64,000 nt of DNA from Ancylostoma caninum (taxonomy: Eukaryota > Nematoda > Chromadorea > Rhabditida > Ancylostomatidae), in assembly GCA_037903475.1 (NCBI GenBank), contig JBAJFG010000611.1:1488001-1552000 (forward strand), given 5' to 3'. The notes beneath the pieces were generated by a model, which was given only the letters and a program-made list of their open reading frames with translations, had not been told where the DNA came from and did not search any database. This document shows, one piece after another, positions 36,316 to 48,511 of the stretch. The position numbers were made by a program, and so were the translations under genes. The stretch's first letter is position 1. Every line of letters starts with the position of its first letter.

Positions 36316-37278
36316 ATGAAACTGTTCTACGTTTTCTTCTTTTTCTCCTGCATTCTTGCCGGAGTGCTATCATTTCGAGGAGGACATGGACGACCGCTCT
36401 ACGGTAAGTTTACTCGGATTCCTCCTAACTTTACTGAAATTTTGTTGAAGACCCTGTCAAAATAGCAAGCTGGCCCTGATAAATATGTACCAACTAGTGT
36501 TGAGAGTTCATAGAAGCTGGGGATTCTCTTTGCCGACAAATTTGTACGGACTCTGGACGTGGCTGATTCATTTTAAAACGTTTAGAAGCGTGTACCGGTT
36601 ACAATTTAATTGAAAACATGTTTTTCTCATAGGGATTACACTACGATTACCGGAAACGAGGTAACAATGATTCGAGACCAGTAAACATTGTTAGCTTTCT
36701 TACGTTCATTTTCATCCGAAAAAGGAACCAAGGTAATATGTATGAAGTACGGGAGTGCTATTTTTAGTTATTTTCAGTATTCAAGTTGCAGTTCTCTGGA
36801 TTTTCATTGTATTTTCCGGAAGGAACTAGGTTAGATGATCATGTCAACTAGTATCTGGCACCTACAAAAGCAGCTTGGTGCTCCAAACTCCTAATGGTTC
36901 ACCCTCCCTAAGGCGCTAGGATTAAGAAAATCCACAGGAATATTCTCAGCATCAGAACTTCCCTCATTCTTCTTACGCAATGTCAGTGGGCGCTTCCATC
37001 CATTGCTAAGTGTAACCGATGAAATGTCGTGATGATGTTGTCACTTCATCAGGAACTTCTACTTAATGTGTCTATTAATTTCCTGGAAGAACCGCAATTC
37101 CCATTAATTCGATAACAATCTCATTTATACAAAAACAATATTTATCTGGATGCATAGATGAATAATACACGCGATTCCAGGAGTTATCGCGGATGTCAAC
37201 TACGCCGACGACTCCGTCCCTCTTCGAGGCTTTGAAGGCGTGAGATCTCGAGGTTCTCGTGGATATGGCTCGTGGTGA
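36316..37278 (+). CDS. Small secreted peptide precursor, not recognised
   Basis: Two exons, 36316-36403 and 37181-37278 (stop TGA), join in phase to give 61 residues. Residues 1-19 are a strong hydrophobic signal peptide (MKLFYVFFFFSCILAGVLS). The mature part starts FRGGHGRPLYG, continues through an acidic stretch NYADDSVPL and ends in a Gly/Arg/Ser-rich tail RSRGSRGYGSW. It has no Cys and no paired KR sites, though several single Arg could be processing sites. It could be a neuropeptide-like or antimicrobial-type peptide, but no function is assigned. Supports are a leader-type acceptor, a good donor (ACGGTAAGT), a TTCCAG acceptor and an AATAAA 68 bases after the stop. Confidence 0.78.
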
Positions 37279-37345
37279 ATCGCCAAAAGTATATTTGGTT
37301 GTGTTGTTTCGCGGTAACTTTGTCGGAAGAGACCAGTTTCAGAGT

Positions 37346-37351
37346 AATAAA
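37346..37351 (+). terminator. Polyadenylation signal of the peptide gene
   Basis: AATAAA 68 bases past the TGA stop, on the coding strand. Confidence 0.65.
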
Positions 37352-40300
37352 AAATATTGCAATGTGTTGTTAAAGCTAGGTCCAGTGTCCTGAGGCCTTA
37401 AGAACCAGATGTGTCTAGAAGCAAGGGAGTCCCTCATGCACCCGTTAGGATTCGTTGGCTGAGCTGCTTCTGGCATGCTTCCAACCGCTTCGACATTCTT
37501 TGAAATTCACTTCGCGAGGGTTTCCGGCTAACGAAGTCATCCAGCATTGAATTGACGATGCGAACGAAGGTAGAGACCAGTGTAATCTTTGACTAGAGCA
37601 CCTTGCGCTCTACTCCCGAAGTGTTGTACCCGTGAGAGGTTGAGTTGTTGAAGCGTATGAAGCGGAACAATAGTCGCCAGGACACAATGTTCATACACAT
37701 TCTTTGTAGTACACAGTCGACATAACGCAAAATGACTGCAGAAAGCATTGTGAGGTAAATTACCAGTAATTCAATCGTGTAGCTTTATTTAAAACTGCGC
37801 TTACATTCATGCGCGCAAATGCGTGAATAGAACTCTGAAAATATTCTATGAAAAGCATTATTGGGCACACGGTGGAGCTTTTGAAGTATTCGTTGACGTC
37901 AGAGAGGTGCTATTCTTCTACTGATGTGGAGTGCACAGTTGTTACCAGTTTGGGTATCCTGACGAAAAGCATTTTTCAAAAACCTATTGAAAATTGGAAA
38001 CGCACGCAAAGAATCTGGTTGATTTTATCTCTACCCCTTGAAAGTCCTCTGGTAGAGATTTGTTGCCGACAACTTAATATTACTAATAGAAATCTAGTCT
38101 CATAAACAGAGATACGTTAGTAAAATAGCACTGATAAGTGAGCCAGATATAGGAAGACATCTTGTTACATAGTTGCCCTCAGCTCGGATTTCTAGAGTAG
38201 GTACATAGTGTAAGGGTTGGAATGCTGCTGGTAAGCATTGGAAAACCATACTGAGCAAGTGTATAACACAATGTACGCAAAAGGAGAAAAGTCGAATACT
38301 AAGTTTTGTTTTAACGTTTTAAATCGACAATAGATTTTCATGAATTTGTTTAAAAAAATAGGCAAGGCGCGCACAGAATCACATGGAGATTCACCTCCAT
38401 CTCCAGAAAATTGAGCAGTTTTCATGGATGTGCGAAGAATAGATCGTAAGTAATGAAAGCATGCTACTCAAATTCATGTATGTCCTCTCACTCATTGTAG
38501 CCTTACGGTAGGTGAAAGACAGCTCTAGCAGACATTTGATTAGACGTCTGGAACAGCCATTAGTAGTGCGAACCGAGTTTTGACGCAGTAAAAAAAACCT
38601 AATATTGCAGCAACTTGAAGAGATTCAGGTTTTGAAGATAGTGACAGTCGAAAAGTATCCAAAACTCGAGTTGTTAGATGAAGTCTATGGTATGAAAATT
38701 GAGTTCAATATGTAAAGTGGGGATGACTACTGCAATACGAACTTTACTCATTGGGTTTCAAACTATTCGTTTGCTGGTCCACATTTCACTAATTTTGGTC
38801 CATAAGGGAGCATATATAGGAATCAAAAATGAAGATTACGTACTATTTATTCTTGAAAACACTCCTGATCACATCAACTCGGCATACGTTGCGCTTTCGT
38901 GTCGGGAGTCCAGTAGATTTCTGGCACCGTCAACAATTTTTTGCGGTCATCGAAGATCTCGTTTAATGGACGTGATTGCACGGTATGGAAGAGAACCCAT
39001 CAGAGTAAAGAGCTCTTTCACTGTTTCCTCTGTTAGTGAAACGAGAACCCATCAGGTAGCTCGAACTTCCCTCTGTAACTAGGACAAGCTAATAAACACG
39101 AACTGATCCTTCTCCGTCATGACTTGGAGAACCTCTAGTTATTCACTGAGGTCCCTGAGAAAACATTGACAGTAGTGGTGTTATAACAACACACCGTTAT
39201 TTTTAGCTCACGGCCCTCTTACCAACTGCTTGTTGGGCCAGGTCCATGTGGGACGATGCTGGGAGGATGTACCGAATACAGCGGTAGTGGAGCATCAACC
39301 GCTCAGTATAAGAGCCGGAGGAAGACTGAACATTATGTAGCAGCTCTTCAAATGTCTTCGGATGAGATCCGCATCATACTGTTGGTTCAGTTCTTGACGT
39401 GGAAGCACGCCATGTAAAGGGAATTCTTGTCCAAAATTTCCAGTAAACGTTACTACGGGGGAGGTGATAGGGTGGAAAAGCAAATCAACTCATCAAATTC
39501 GCTATTCTGCATTCATAAATAAGCACGATACTTTCGAGTAGAATCCAAATTGACACCGCAAATATACACAAGGATAATACGAAGAATTCTTCATTCAGAA
39601 TCCAGAAAAAAAGAGGAAAAACGAATATATAAACGTCGTGTCTCATGTCTTGGAAACGTCTTGGAAACATGTTATTTAATATTTTGAGTTTTCGAAGGAG
39701 AATTGCGTGAATCCACGAAATAATCTGCGTTGAATTAATTGACGGATGGTGTGCGCAGCGAGATCTATACGAAACTCTTACATAGAGCATGCTTTTACCG
39801 TATCCTTCTCTTGAGTACTGCCGCTCTACCCGACCCGCAATACTACACGGTACCCCGCGGACCATTCGACAATGCGACAAAAATTGTGTCCACGGTCCCG
39901 ACCACACTCCGAAACCACTTGCCATAATTGTAAAAATCACATCTTCCGAGATATCGGGGGCAACGCCCAAGTAGCCCTTTAAAGGTCATTTTCCAGAATC
40001 CTTCTTCTGATCTTAAAGTGTCAGAGCGACCGTTCTTCGGACTTCACGATTCGAACAAAACGTACTTAACATTTTTATCGTATTTAGTACAGATAAACTC
40101 CAGCACAGTGATGAAAAACCAGTTAGACCCTCGACGTTAAGAGGAAGATCCAAAAATTGAGAGCACTATTTCTCACGTATGCCCATGTACTCGTGGGAAG
40201 TGACGTTCTTCTTCGTTCATTTGCCCGAGCGTCAATCTTGTTGATGAGATGTTGGGTAACATGCATGTCTTCTTTTTTGTTGTTTCTTCTTTCCAGCGCT

Positions 40301-42009
40301 ACATAACTAAGGAACTTATTTTCACGGCTTCTTTTTGCCCATGGTATCATTTTTTTTTGTCTTTACTCTGGAATTTCGTGCAGCTTGAATCTCCTGAGTT
40401 TTTTTTTCATGTTCCATTCACTCTCACACTCTGTTTTGTTGACTGATTCCAGTGCAGCCATCCAAGTTATTTCCATTGTTTTTTTTTTGCCGTTAACATG
40501 GAAAGGAAGAAAAAAATCAAAATGGAGAAAAAATTGGCAAGACATATGAGTTACGTACATATGAGATTGAAAGAAGACTCTACTCGTTACTTAGATAATG
40601 ACTATACGGCAGAAACCAGCTAATGTCTATCATTTCAACATGTTTTTTACAATTGGGTGACGGAAAAAAGAATTCCAACTGAACAGAACCCTTCTTTTCT
40701 GAATTTTGAACAAGTTCAGACAGTCACTTGGCTTTTTGACAATTCTCTTGAATTTCTTCAGATGAAATCCTCAGCATCTTAGATGTTAACCTAGATCATT
40801 TCATACCAACAAGTTTCATAATCAACCTAACTCGTTCTGAAGACAATGACAGATATCTTGTAAGATATTACTCAATTGCAAATCTCTTGTAAGAGCTATC
40901 TCTATGGATTTTGTTAAATTTTTCAGAAGGTGTGAAGGAACCTTTTCCTTTTTCCCATGACCAACTCCCAGGGCTAAATGTGTACGAAATGAGTCACCTA
41001 AAACCATGGGGCTGTAGCAATTGAGCCTAAAGTTGTGCCTTCAAGTCAACCGACCTATAACCAGCTCTTATAACCAGGATATAACCTCACCCCGTTCACC
41101 ACCTAAGCTACATCTTGGCGGTTTTGCAGGGCCCGAAATCAGTACTGAAAATGTGGTATAACATCCTGCTCTGATAACTGTGCAGCACGGACGCAGCCCG
41201 AACGGCGTAATGGTTCCAGTAGAAACCCGAGGGATGGCAGCAATTGAGGGGAGGGTGGCAGCAGCTGGGGAATCGTTTTTGCTAGGGTTTCTATTCGAAT
41301 CATTACCCCGTTTGGGCTGCGTTCGTGCTGGACATTTATCAAAGTGGTTATAGCAGCGTCACTGACAACAAATTAAAACTGCTATTTTCCAAATCATTTT
41401 GAGTTTATAATGGTTTTTGCTTATAAAAAAATATCACTGCCCGTTTAACCTGCTAGTTAATCGGCAGTTATAGCGCAACATCTACCGTCTATGGGTTCCT
41501 CGACTTTGTGACGACTTAGGCTCAACGCAGTGACCAATGTTTCCAGAAAATCATAATTACACAAAAGCCTCGAACATGAACAGAGAGATCAGGCTACAGC
41601 GCTAAGTGCAAAAGCGTGGCAATCTTGTTTTGAAATTTCTCTGCTTCACATCCTTATCAATGCTCAGAAACATCTCTAGATGCTGTACACAATGAATGCT
41701 GTGGGAAATGTTTTCTTTTCGTCTGAGTAGAAAAAAAACTGCAGTCTAAAACATATGCTTCTGTCTCTGAGCGTCATCTCCAGTGAGCTGTTCCGGGATT
41801 GCCGAGGTTCTTCTCCGATGATTAACTCCTGTTTGTCTCAATGTCTTTGCACGTAATGCTTTCGTCAGACCTTAATTTCCCATACAACACAACGTTATCC
41901 GCATGCAAACAAGTTTCGATAGAATCTCTTGAATAGGTTAGCATTACTGTATTAGTTCTAGAGTCATCTTTCGTCGTCTTGTCACATGGTACTGCTGCAA
42001 GTTTGCTTA
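37352..42009. other. Gene-poor stretch
   Basis: No supported gene. Open frames at 38699-39082 (plus) and 39485-39970 (minus) have no recognisable domain and no splice partners. A fold-back repeat lies at 41182-41331. Confidence 0.5.
41182..41331. repeat. 150 bp fold-back repeat
   Basis: Left arm GCAGCACGGACGCAGCCCG (41182) pairs imperfectly with the right arm CGTTTGGGCTGCGTTCGTGC (ending about 41329); pairing continues through TAATGGTTCC/GAATCATTA and GAAACCC/GGGTTTC. No coding content or clear target duplication. Confidence 0.6.
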
Positions 42010-42011
42010 TA

Positions 42012-43579
42012 CAGTGCGTTTCATAATTATAGGGACACTCGATTTTTTGCTGTAGCGGGCTTCACCGTGAACCAATCGATCTGATTTTTTCTTTATTCAA
42101 TTCGGGATGTGAAATAACCTCTGGAGACATATTTTCCGTTAACATCATCAATATATAAGATTTTTATAGAGAAAGATAGAAAAACCAGTGTTTCAAAATT
42201 ATAGGGACACTTGGACTTGATGAAACGATTTACCCAGAAAACGGAATCTGTCAGTGCAGTTGTTACCAGTGGGTTATTCCCTATCCATTGCTAATCCGAA
42301 CCTTCGGTTCTTCAAACTGATGAAGGTGTTCCAGATGAGGTTCGGCCCAACATCGACCTTAGTTTCTTGAACTGTGCTTTAAAGTTTTTTAGCATAAAAG
42401 TTCTAGACGCATTAAGCATGAAACCATCTATAATTTGTCGTAGAGCCATTTTCGCTAGAAAGGAGTTTTATAAGCGCTTTTCAAGTACAAGGCGTTGAGT
42501 TTGTGGCAACTTTATCGTGCTGTGGTGCCTTGACCCACGGGGATAACTGCACTTTCTTGAACCAAAGCAAACTTTTGTCAACGATAACCACTCAGATGTA
42601 GTGTAGAATGATCACACAGGATTTGACGAGTGCCTCTATGTTGAATTCTATTTGATACAAAGGCGATGAACAACTTACGCCGTGCACGACATGACATGCT
42701 CGAACAAGCCATTTTGCCTCCCAAGTACCGTCTTGGGAAACTAATTCTTTTCTCCAGAAATATTATCTGATCTTATGAATAAGAGAGAATTTGATCGATT
42801 CATACAGAAAAGAGGCCTTATTGAAGAAATAAGGCCACAATTATGTTTCCTTCTTATGATGGGAGTTAGGAAGCGACTGTGTGCAGTGTCGACTGGATCT
42901 CGTGCATGTCGTAAGCTGTTCGTCGCCTTTGTATCAACTAGAATTCAACATAGAGGCATTCATCAAATCCTGTGTGATCATTCTACATCACATCTGAGTG
43001 GTTATCGTTGACAAAAATTTGCTTTGGTTCAAGAAAGTGCAGTTATCCCCCTGGGTCAAGGCGCGACAGCACGATAAAGCTGCCACAAACTCGAGGCCTT
43101 GTACCTGAAAAGCGCTCGTAAACACTCATTTCTAGCGGAAAATGGTTCTAAGACAAATTCTAGATGGTTCCATGCTTGATACGTCTAGAACTTTTATGCT
43201 AAAAAACTCTAAAGCACAGTTCAAGAAACTAAAATCGAGGTTGGGCCGAACCTCATCTGGAACACCTACACCAGTTTGAAGAACCGAAGGTTCGAATAAG
43301 CAATGGATAGGGCATAACCCACTGGTAACAACTGCACTGACAGATTCCGTTTTCTGGGTAAATCGTTTCATCAAGTCCAAGTGTCCCTATAATTTTGAAA
43401 CACTGGTTTTTCTATCTTTCTCTATAAAAATCTTATTTATTGATGATGTCAGTGGAAAATATGCCTCTAGAGGTTATTTCACATCCCGAATTGAATAACG
43501 GAAAAATCAGATCGATTGGTTCACGGTGAATCCCGCTACAGCAAAAAATCGAGTGTCCCTATAATTATGAAACGCACTG
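42012..43579. mobile_element. Tc1-like 1.57 kb fold-back element with inner and outer end repeats
   Basis: The element starts CAGTGCGTTTCATAATTA (42012) and ends with the reverse complement (43579), flanked on both sides by TA. The arms (about 42012-42695 and 42895-43579) are near-identical inverted copies of roughly 0.68 kb around a spacer of about 0.2 kb. Each arm holds a second, related copy of the terminus (CAGTGTTTCAAAATTATAGG at about 42188; mirror copy near 43404), about 175 bases inside the outer one. That is the IR/DR layout of Tc1/mariner elements such as Tc3 and Sleeping Beauty. I could not recognise transposase motifs in the broken frames. Single-stranded it would form a very long hairpin. 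Confidence 0.85.
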
Positions 43580-43590
43580 TATGTTTGTTT

Positions 43591-43838
43591 CAGTGGCGGA
43601 CGCAGAAAGTGGGAGGAAGAGGGGAGGGGGGAGGGTGGAAAAAAAAGTGGGGTCTCCGCCGCTTTGGGGATAATAATAAATAATAAATAAAGATTACACT
43701 AAAAATAACAACAATAATAAACTAATGCAAGATTTTATTTGTATTGTAAAGTGATTTCAAAAATTTGCCGACCCATTCTCGGCAAATCTTTGAAATTACT
43801 TCACAATACAAATATAATCCCCCCTGCGTCCGCCACTG
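43591..43838. mobile_element. hAT-type MITE, 248 bp, with 8 bp target duplication
   Basis: TIRs CAGTGGCGGACGCAG and CTGCGTCCGCCACTG are perfect reverse complements. The flanks GTTTGTTT at 43583-43590 and 43839-43846 form a perfect 8 bp duplication, diagnostic for hAT insertion. Inside is a long hairpin whose arms meet near 43780 (TTTGCCGA and TCGGCAAA). Both copies of the duplication are intact and the TIRs are identical, so insertion is recent. No coding capacity. Confidence 0.92.
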
Positions 43839-44049
43839 GTTTGTTTAGATGTTGATAATGATAAATTATCTGGAGAAGCAATGCTTCACGAAAGTATTGC
43901 ATACCGAAAGGTAAACCGGAAACTGTCAACGGAGAACCTCGACAAATCAAGAATAGTTTATCGAAGAATTTATTCTCAGCAGCTGAAAATACTCTTTTGT
44001 CTCGATGCTATACTGTAATAAATGTTTCCTTAATGTCACCGTCAAGAAA

Positions 44050-44089
44050 CATAAGTTCACATTACCTTCGCAAGAAATGTGAACTTATG
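44050..44089. repeat. Short perfect hairpin
   Basis: CATAAGTTCACATT (44050-44063) and AATGTGAACTTATG (44076-44089) form a perfect 14 bp stem with a 12-base loop. The stem is too short for a typical animal microRNA precursor. Confidence 0.6.
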
Positions 44090-47000
44090 CCTCTTCATGT
44101 ATAAATAAGGTTGTACCAATCACTTAATGGGTGGTCCCAAATTCTGGCGTCGAGTTCTCTAAAAATTCCAGGAACATGAGATTAATTTAATTGATATTGT
44201 AGAAATGTAGTGTAATGGACCCGAAAACACTTTGCTTACGAGCACCATTCCGAAAATTGTCACCCACTCATCTAGACTCGAGGACATTACTTTTTCCAGG
44301 TGCCCGCTTGTTTGCTTCACCAGCGGGGTTTAATCTGTGGAAACGATTTTTGGTCAATACAGCTTACGTCACTCAACTATTCTCAAGTGGCATTTGCATG
44401 CATTGAATCTACGTACCAAGCTGGACTTGGTGTCCAGACTGGGCAAGGTGGAAGGAAAAATTTTAGGGACTTTTAGGGAGTCTTCTTGATTGCAGAAGTT
44501 ATTTTATACTTCTTATGAGTTGAGTCATTATATTATATTACATAGAAGCACAACGGTGTGTCAATCCTTCCACAAGCTGGATCGCTTCTCCTGCTTGCGG
44601 AAGTAAAGATCTGGATCGGGGTGAGACTCGCAAGCGCTTCTGAAGCATTCGTCTAAACTGAATCCTGATCCAAAAAGATTGATGGTCTTCGTTTCTCCAT
44701 TCCGGGCCCTGTACCTCCATATATTGTTCACTTGACAATTTACGAATGTAAAATTATAAATTATATTGTTGAACATCATAGATAGGTGTAGAGATGAGTG
44801 GATGTCACGTTTACTTTGATAGTTTTGAACCCTAAACGTCTTAGCCGGAAATCCGGGATCCTGTCCACGTATGTACGCTTACTAAAGGATAAAGATGTTA
44901 CGGCATAGGGCCACCAGAATTAAGTTAGCAAATACAAAACCCAATCGAAATGATAAAAACCATGAGACGGCTGTATGTTTCAAAAACTATGAAACACATC
45001 AACGTCATGGAGTGGTAGACTGATTGAGGGGATTTTTGGAAGTGCTGAAAAAGCTTTTCAAATTTTCAAATGGAACTGATTAAATTCTGTCTTTCATAAA
45101 AATGCATTGGGTTCATCAGTTCACCACCATTTCTAAAGCTTACAAGGAGATATGTGCAAATAACAATGTAGTTCAAGGTTAACTGGCCTTAAATTTCTAT
45201 AGTGAGACAGTGATTTCGACAGCGTATTAGTCACTAGAGAAATTCCCAATGTTATCTTCACTAGTTTGTCTCAAAAATGATAGTCACTCCCTAATGGTAA
45301 AGTTTTATAACTAAAATTTGCCCAACCTCACTCTGTTTACCTCAATAATTTCGGTTCACTTCTATGGCATAATACAAATCTATCAAAGATGACTACCATA
45401 ACAGTTTTTATTTCAACCCCCAGTTTGGGCTGCCTTGTACACTTTAAAATGTTTAGTTCAAGAAAAGCCATTTTTTCTGGAACAACCTAGTACGATCCGC
45501 TATGGTGGAAGAGAATCCGAGAGAGCCCTGACAAAAACCTCAGCACTTTTCTAGCGTTAAAAAAAATCCTTCAAGGAGCACCACAGCAAAAAGCATTTGA
45601 AAAATCTCCTTCCAACAGACATGCGTTTAGTTCCTCCTCATTTCTTCCTGTGAACTAGCTGACATCAGCTGATGACCTCCAAATCAGCCTTCATGGGTGA
45701 TTCTGCACACGTGATGGTCTGAACTCTGCTTGGAAGAAAAGGGCGACGGCTTGGATTAGTTTTTACCAACATAAAAACAGTAGAATGTCACCCGTGATTA
45801 ATCTCAATTATTTCCTAAAGGCATTTGTTCCTGCGTTCCTTAGCAAACGAACAAAGGTCTAGGGACTAATCAGATTAATTTTGACTATTAATGTTTGGTG
45901 CTCTGGCGTACTGACACAACTCTATCGGTGTTTCAAGGACAATCTTGCGTAAGTAGTAGTTTACTACTGAAACATAGTTCCCCCAAATTTCTCCACACTC
46001 CATGCTCTGGTATTTCTTCGAGTTTTTTAGGAGTTAAGCTCCGTAATCTACTAAGCGTATTTGTTTTCAATAAAGCTATTTATTCGTGTTCTTATTTATT
46101 ACTTTCATACTTCCAAGATCCACGTCCTCTGCAAGGAAGGATTCGTTTTAAAAAAAGAAAAAAATCTTTAGCTCTGAGACACCAAATTAAGAACAGAAAC
46201 CTATGTAACTTCAATTTCGCACTATCCAGGAATGAAAAAAAGTAGTGCATACAATTTCGCACTATCCGGGAATGAAAAAAAGTAGTGCATACTCCTACCT
46301 CTCCCTCGTTGCAATGAGAATGCATGTATGTGAGGAATTGTAAAAAAAGTATTTGTATTAGAGCTCATAAGAGAAAATATTGAGTATTATAAGTTGAAAT
46401 GCCAGCTAAGCAGTGGACTATCACAGAGCGGAATCCAAAAGCCAGGAATATAAGCTGAAAATTTGCTATACCAAGGAAGAATATGTATGACCGAACATAC
46501 GATTTCTTACTAACTGATCAGGGGAAACTAATAATATAATGAAAAATGAGCACGACAATTGATTCCTCGCTAATAGTCTGGCATCTTAGAATTGCGCAAT
46601 GCTCACATTTACGAAGAAAACAATTTGGAAGTCTGACTTGTAACCTTTTTATAGTTTTGCCAATTACTTAGTTTAATTCTACAACCTTATAAACCTCATT
46701 AACTCGTCTATAAGATAGATCTTTACTTGGTTCCCATAAAATCTTTTTATATGTGAAAAAGTTATGACATAAGGGGTATACTTAAACCAAGGCAAAAAAC
46801 CACTAGCCTATTCAACCCTGTCAATTCAGTTAATGATTCAGGCAGTTCATTTGAATCTTTATCAATTAATCATAAATTAATGTTTAATAGAAAAAAAGGA
46901 AGAGAAAACGCTGCCCTATGTACTCCCCCTCGTACTATATCCTCATACGAAAGTTAGATTGAAAGCATATGGCTTCTCCTGGTACTCATTAATGAGGGGA

Positions 47001-48465
47001 GGGAAGCCCTAAGCTAGCAGACTGAAATAAAATAAAGAAAGAACTCATCGCTCGATTGGATCGACCTGTAGGGCTCGGGATGGATTAACAAGAATAAAAC
47101 AACAGAAAAAAGTGAATATCTCGTGATACTGGGATTAATCCTTTGTATTGAACCAGAGGTTGGTAAATTCTTTATCAACCAATGTTTCGCTTACATCGCC
47201 CTCATCGGGTATGGAGCGTACCTGATTGGGCGGGGCGCGTTCGAGCTCTGTGATTGACCGCTTTGATGGCTTGACCAATAGCAAAACTGGACTGCACCGC
47301 CCTTCCCAGATATAACGCTCCGCACCAAACGTCTTCAGAACCCGGAAGGGATTCACAATTCACAGACTCTACAAGACCATGTGCCTCTCAACGAAACCGG
47401 ACGAGCCAGAATAATCACTTCTTATCATTCCACGGAACTGCATACTCTTCTCTCTCCAGCATTCGAAATTCCGATTCATTCGAAGTCGAACAACAGCAAC
47501 TCGGAGAGGCAGGCGAGAAATGCAAAGTATAGGTACAAATATTCAACCATTGTCGTTTTTGAAACGGACTATTAACAGCGAGGTACTGCAGCGAAGGATA
47601 GGAGGGACTATGCGGAAGAACCGCAGCAGCAAAGCAGAAGGTTCGCAGGTCGGTCGGTCCGCCTTTCTGGCTTTCAACTGTACCCTTCTACAAGTTATCC
47701 TGTGTTTAGAGTTTTTGCACTTGATTGGAAGAATTTTTGTGCACACCCACGATTACTGTGTTTCGCGCTGTGAAATATTTTTGAATGTTCGTTTCTATCC
47801 AGTTCACACAAGCCATAAATCACTTCTTATGCCTTACACAGATCCTTCATTGCTCCAAATACAGGTTATCATGGACTTTTGACCAGCAATAAATATCCAC
47901 CAATTCACAATAACTAAAATAAGAACAACATGACCACGATGTTCACGGCCTATTGTTCAATTGTGCTACAGTAAAATCAAAAACAAAGTCCGGACTAAAT
48001 TCTCTGCTCCGCGCAGTTGTTTTTTGTCTTCTCTGTGCCATTTTCTTTTGAGACAGCGTCACATAAACATCATTAGATAATGACATATTTACTGCTTTAC
48101 AACGCCTGGATTTTATATTTTCTTGTTCATCTACCTAACCACTTGAATACTAATGTTTGACTCTTTTTGACTCTCCCTTTCATTGCTAGAGTCAACAAAG
48201 CACGAGAATCATGTGTGTGAGTGACACTTCCCATCATCAGCAGTGGGTCCCACACCGCAACTTTGCGGACGATAATCGTCCCCCAACGTTATCAGCTGTT
48301 CGCTTATTCATTTTCTTGGAATTTTTCAGGTGGTTAGCTGTGAAAGTGCTGTTTTTGTATTCACTTATCATGTTCATGTTTTTTTCGCCATGTGTGGTAT
48401 ACTTTCCATCTCTGTTTCGTCTACTTCTTGCCTGTTGTTCTTTGTATTTTCTATATATTCATAAT
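44090..48465. other. Gene-poor stretch upstream of the FIP200 gene
   Basis: No supported exon. It holds a 40 bp tandem duplication (46212-46291) and a GC-rich module near 47230-47260 with CTCTGTGATTGACC. The proximal part should include the FIP200 promoter. Confidence 0.5.
46212..46291. repeat. 40 bp tandem duplication
   Basis: Two adjacent 40-base units beginning CAATTTCGCACTATCC (46212 and 46252) differ at one base (CCAGG versus CCGGG). Each contains a run of seven A. Confidence 0.9.
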
Positions 48466-48475
48466 ATTATTTCAG
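48466..48475 (+). other. Probable spliced-leader acceptor of the FIP200 gene
   Basis: ATTATTTCAG ends at 48475, 36 bases before the start codon at 48512, and is preceded by a T/A-rich stretch. It would define a short 5' leader containing two upstream ATGs. Confidence 0.5.
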
Positions 48476-48511
48476 ATGTATTTATATGGATAGGTTTTGC
48501 ATGCTAACCCG

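Noticed and set aside
38699..39082. 127-codon open frame on the plus strand
   Set aside because: No domain, no signal peptide with plausible start context, no partner exons.
39485..39970. 161-codon open frame on the minus strand, the longest in the window
   Set aside because: No domain recognised, unusual composition, no splice context or leader acceptor. Length alone is not convincing in 64 kb of AT-rich DNA.
42775..43011. 78-codon open frame inside the fold-back element as a transposase
   Set aside because: It spans the spacer and one arm, and shows none of the Tc1 DDE-type motifs I know.
47179..47211. Hammerhead-ribozyme-like core on the minus strand (CGATGAG ... GCGAAAC)
   Set aside because: The conserved U of CUGAUGA is replaced and stem II does not pair well, so this may be coincidence or a decayed relic.
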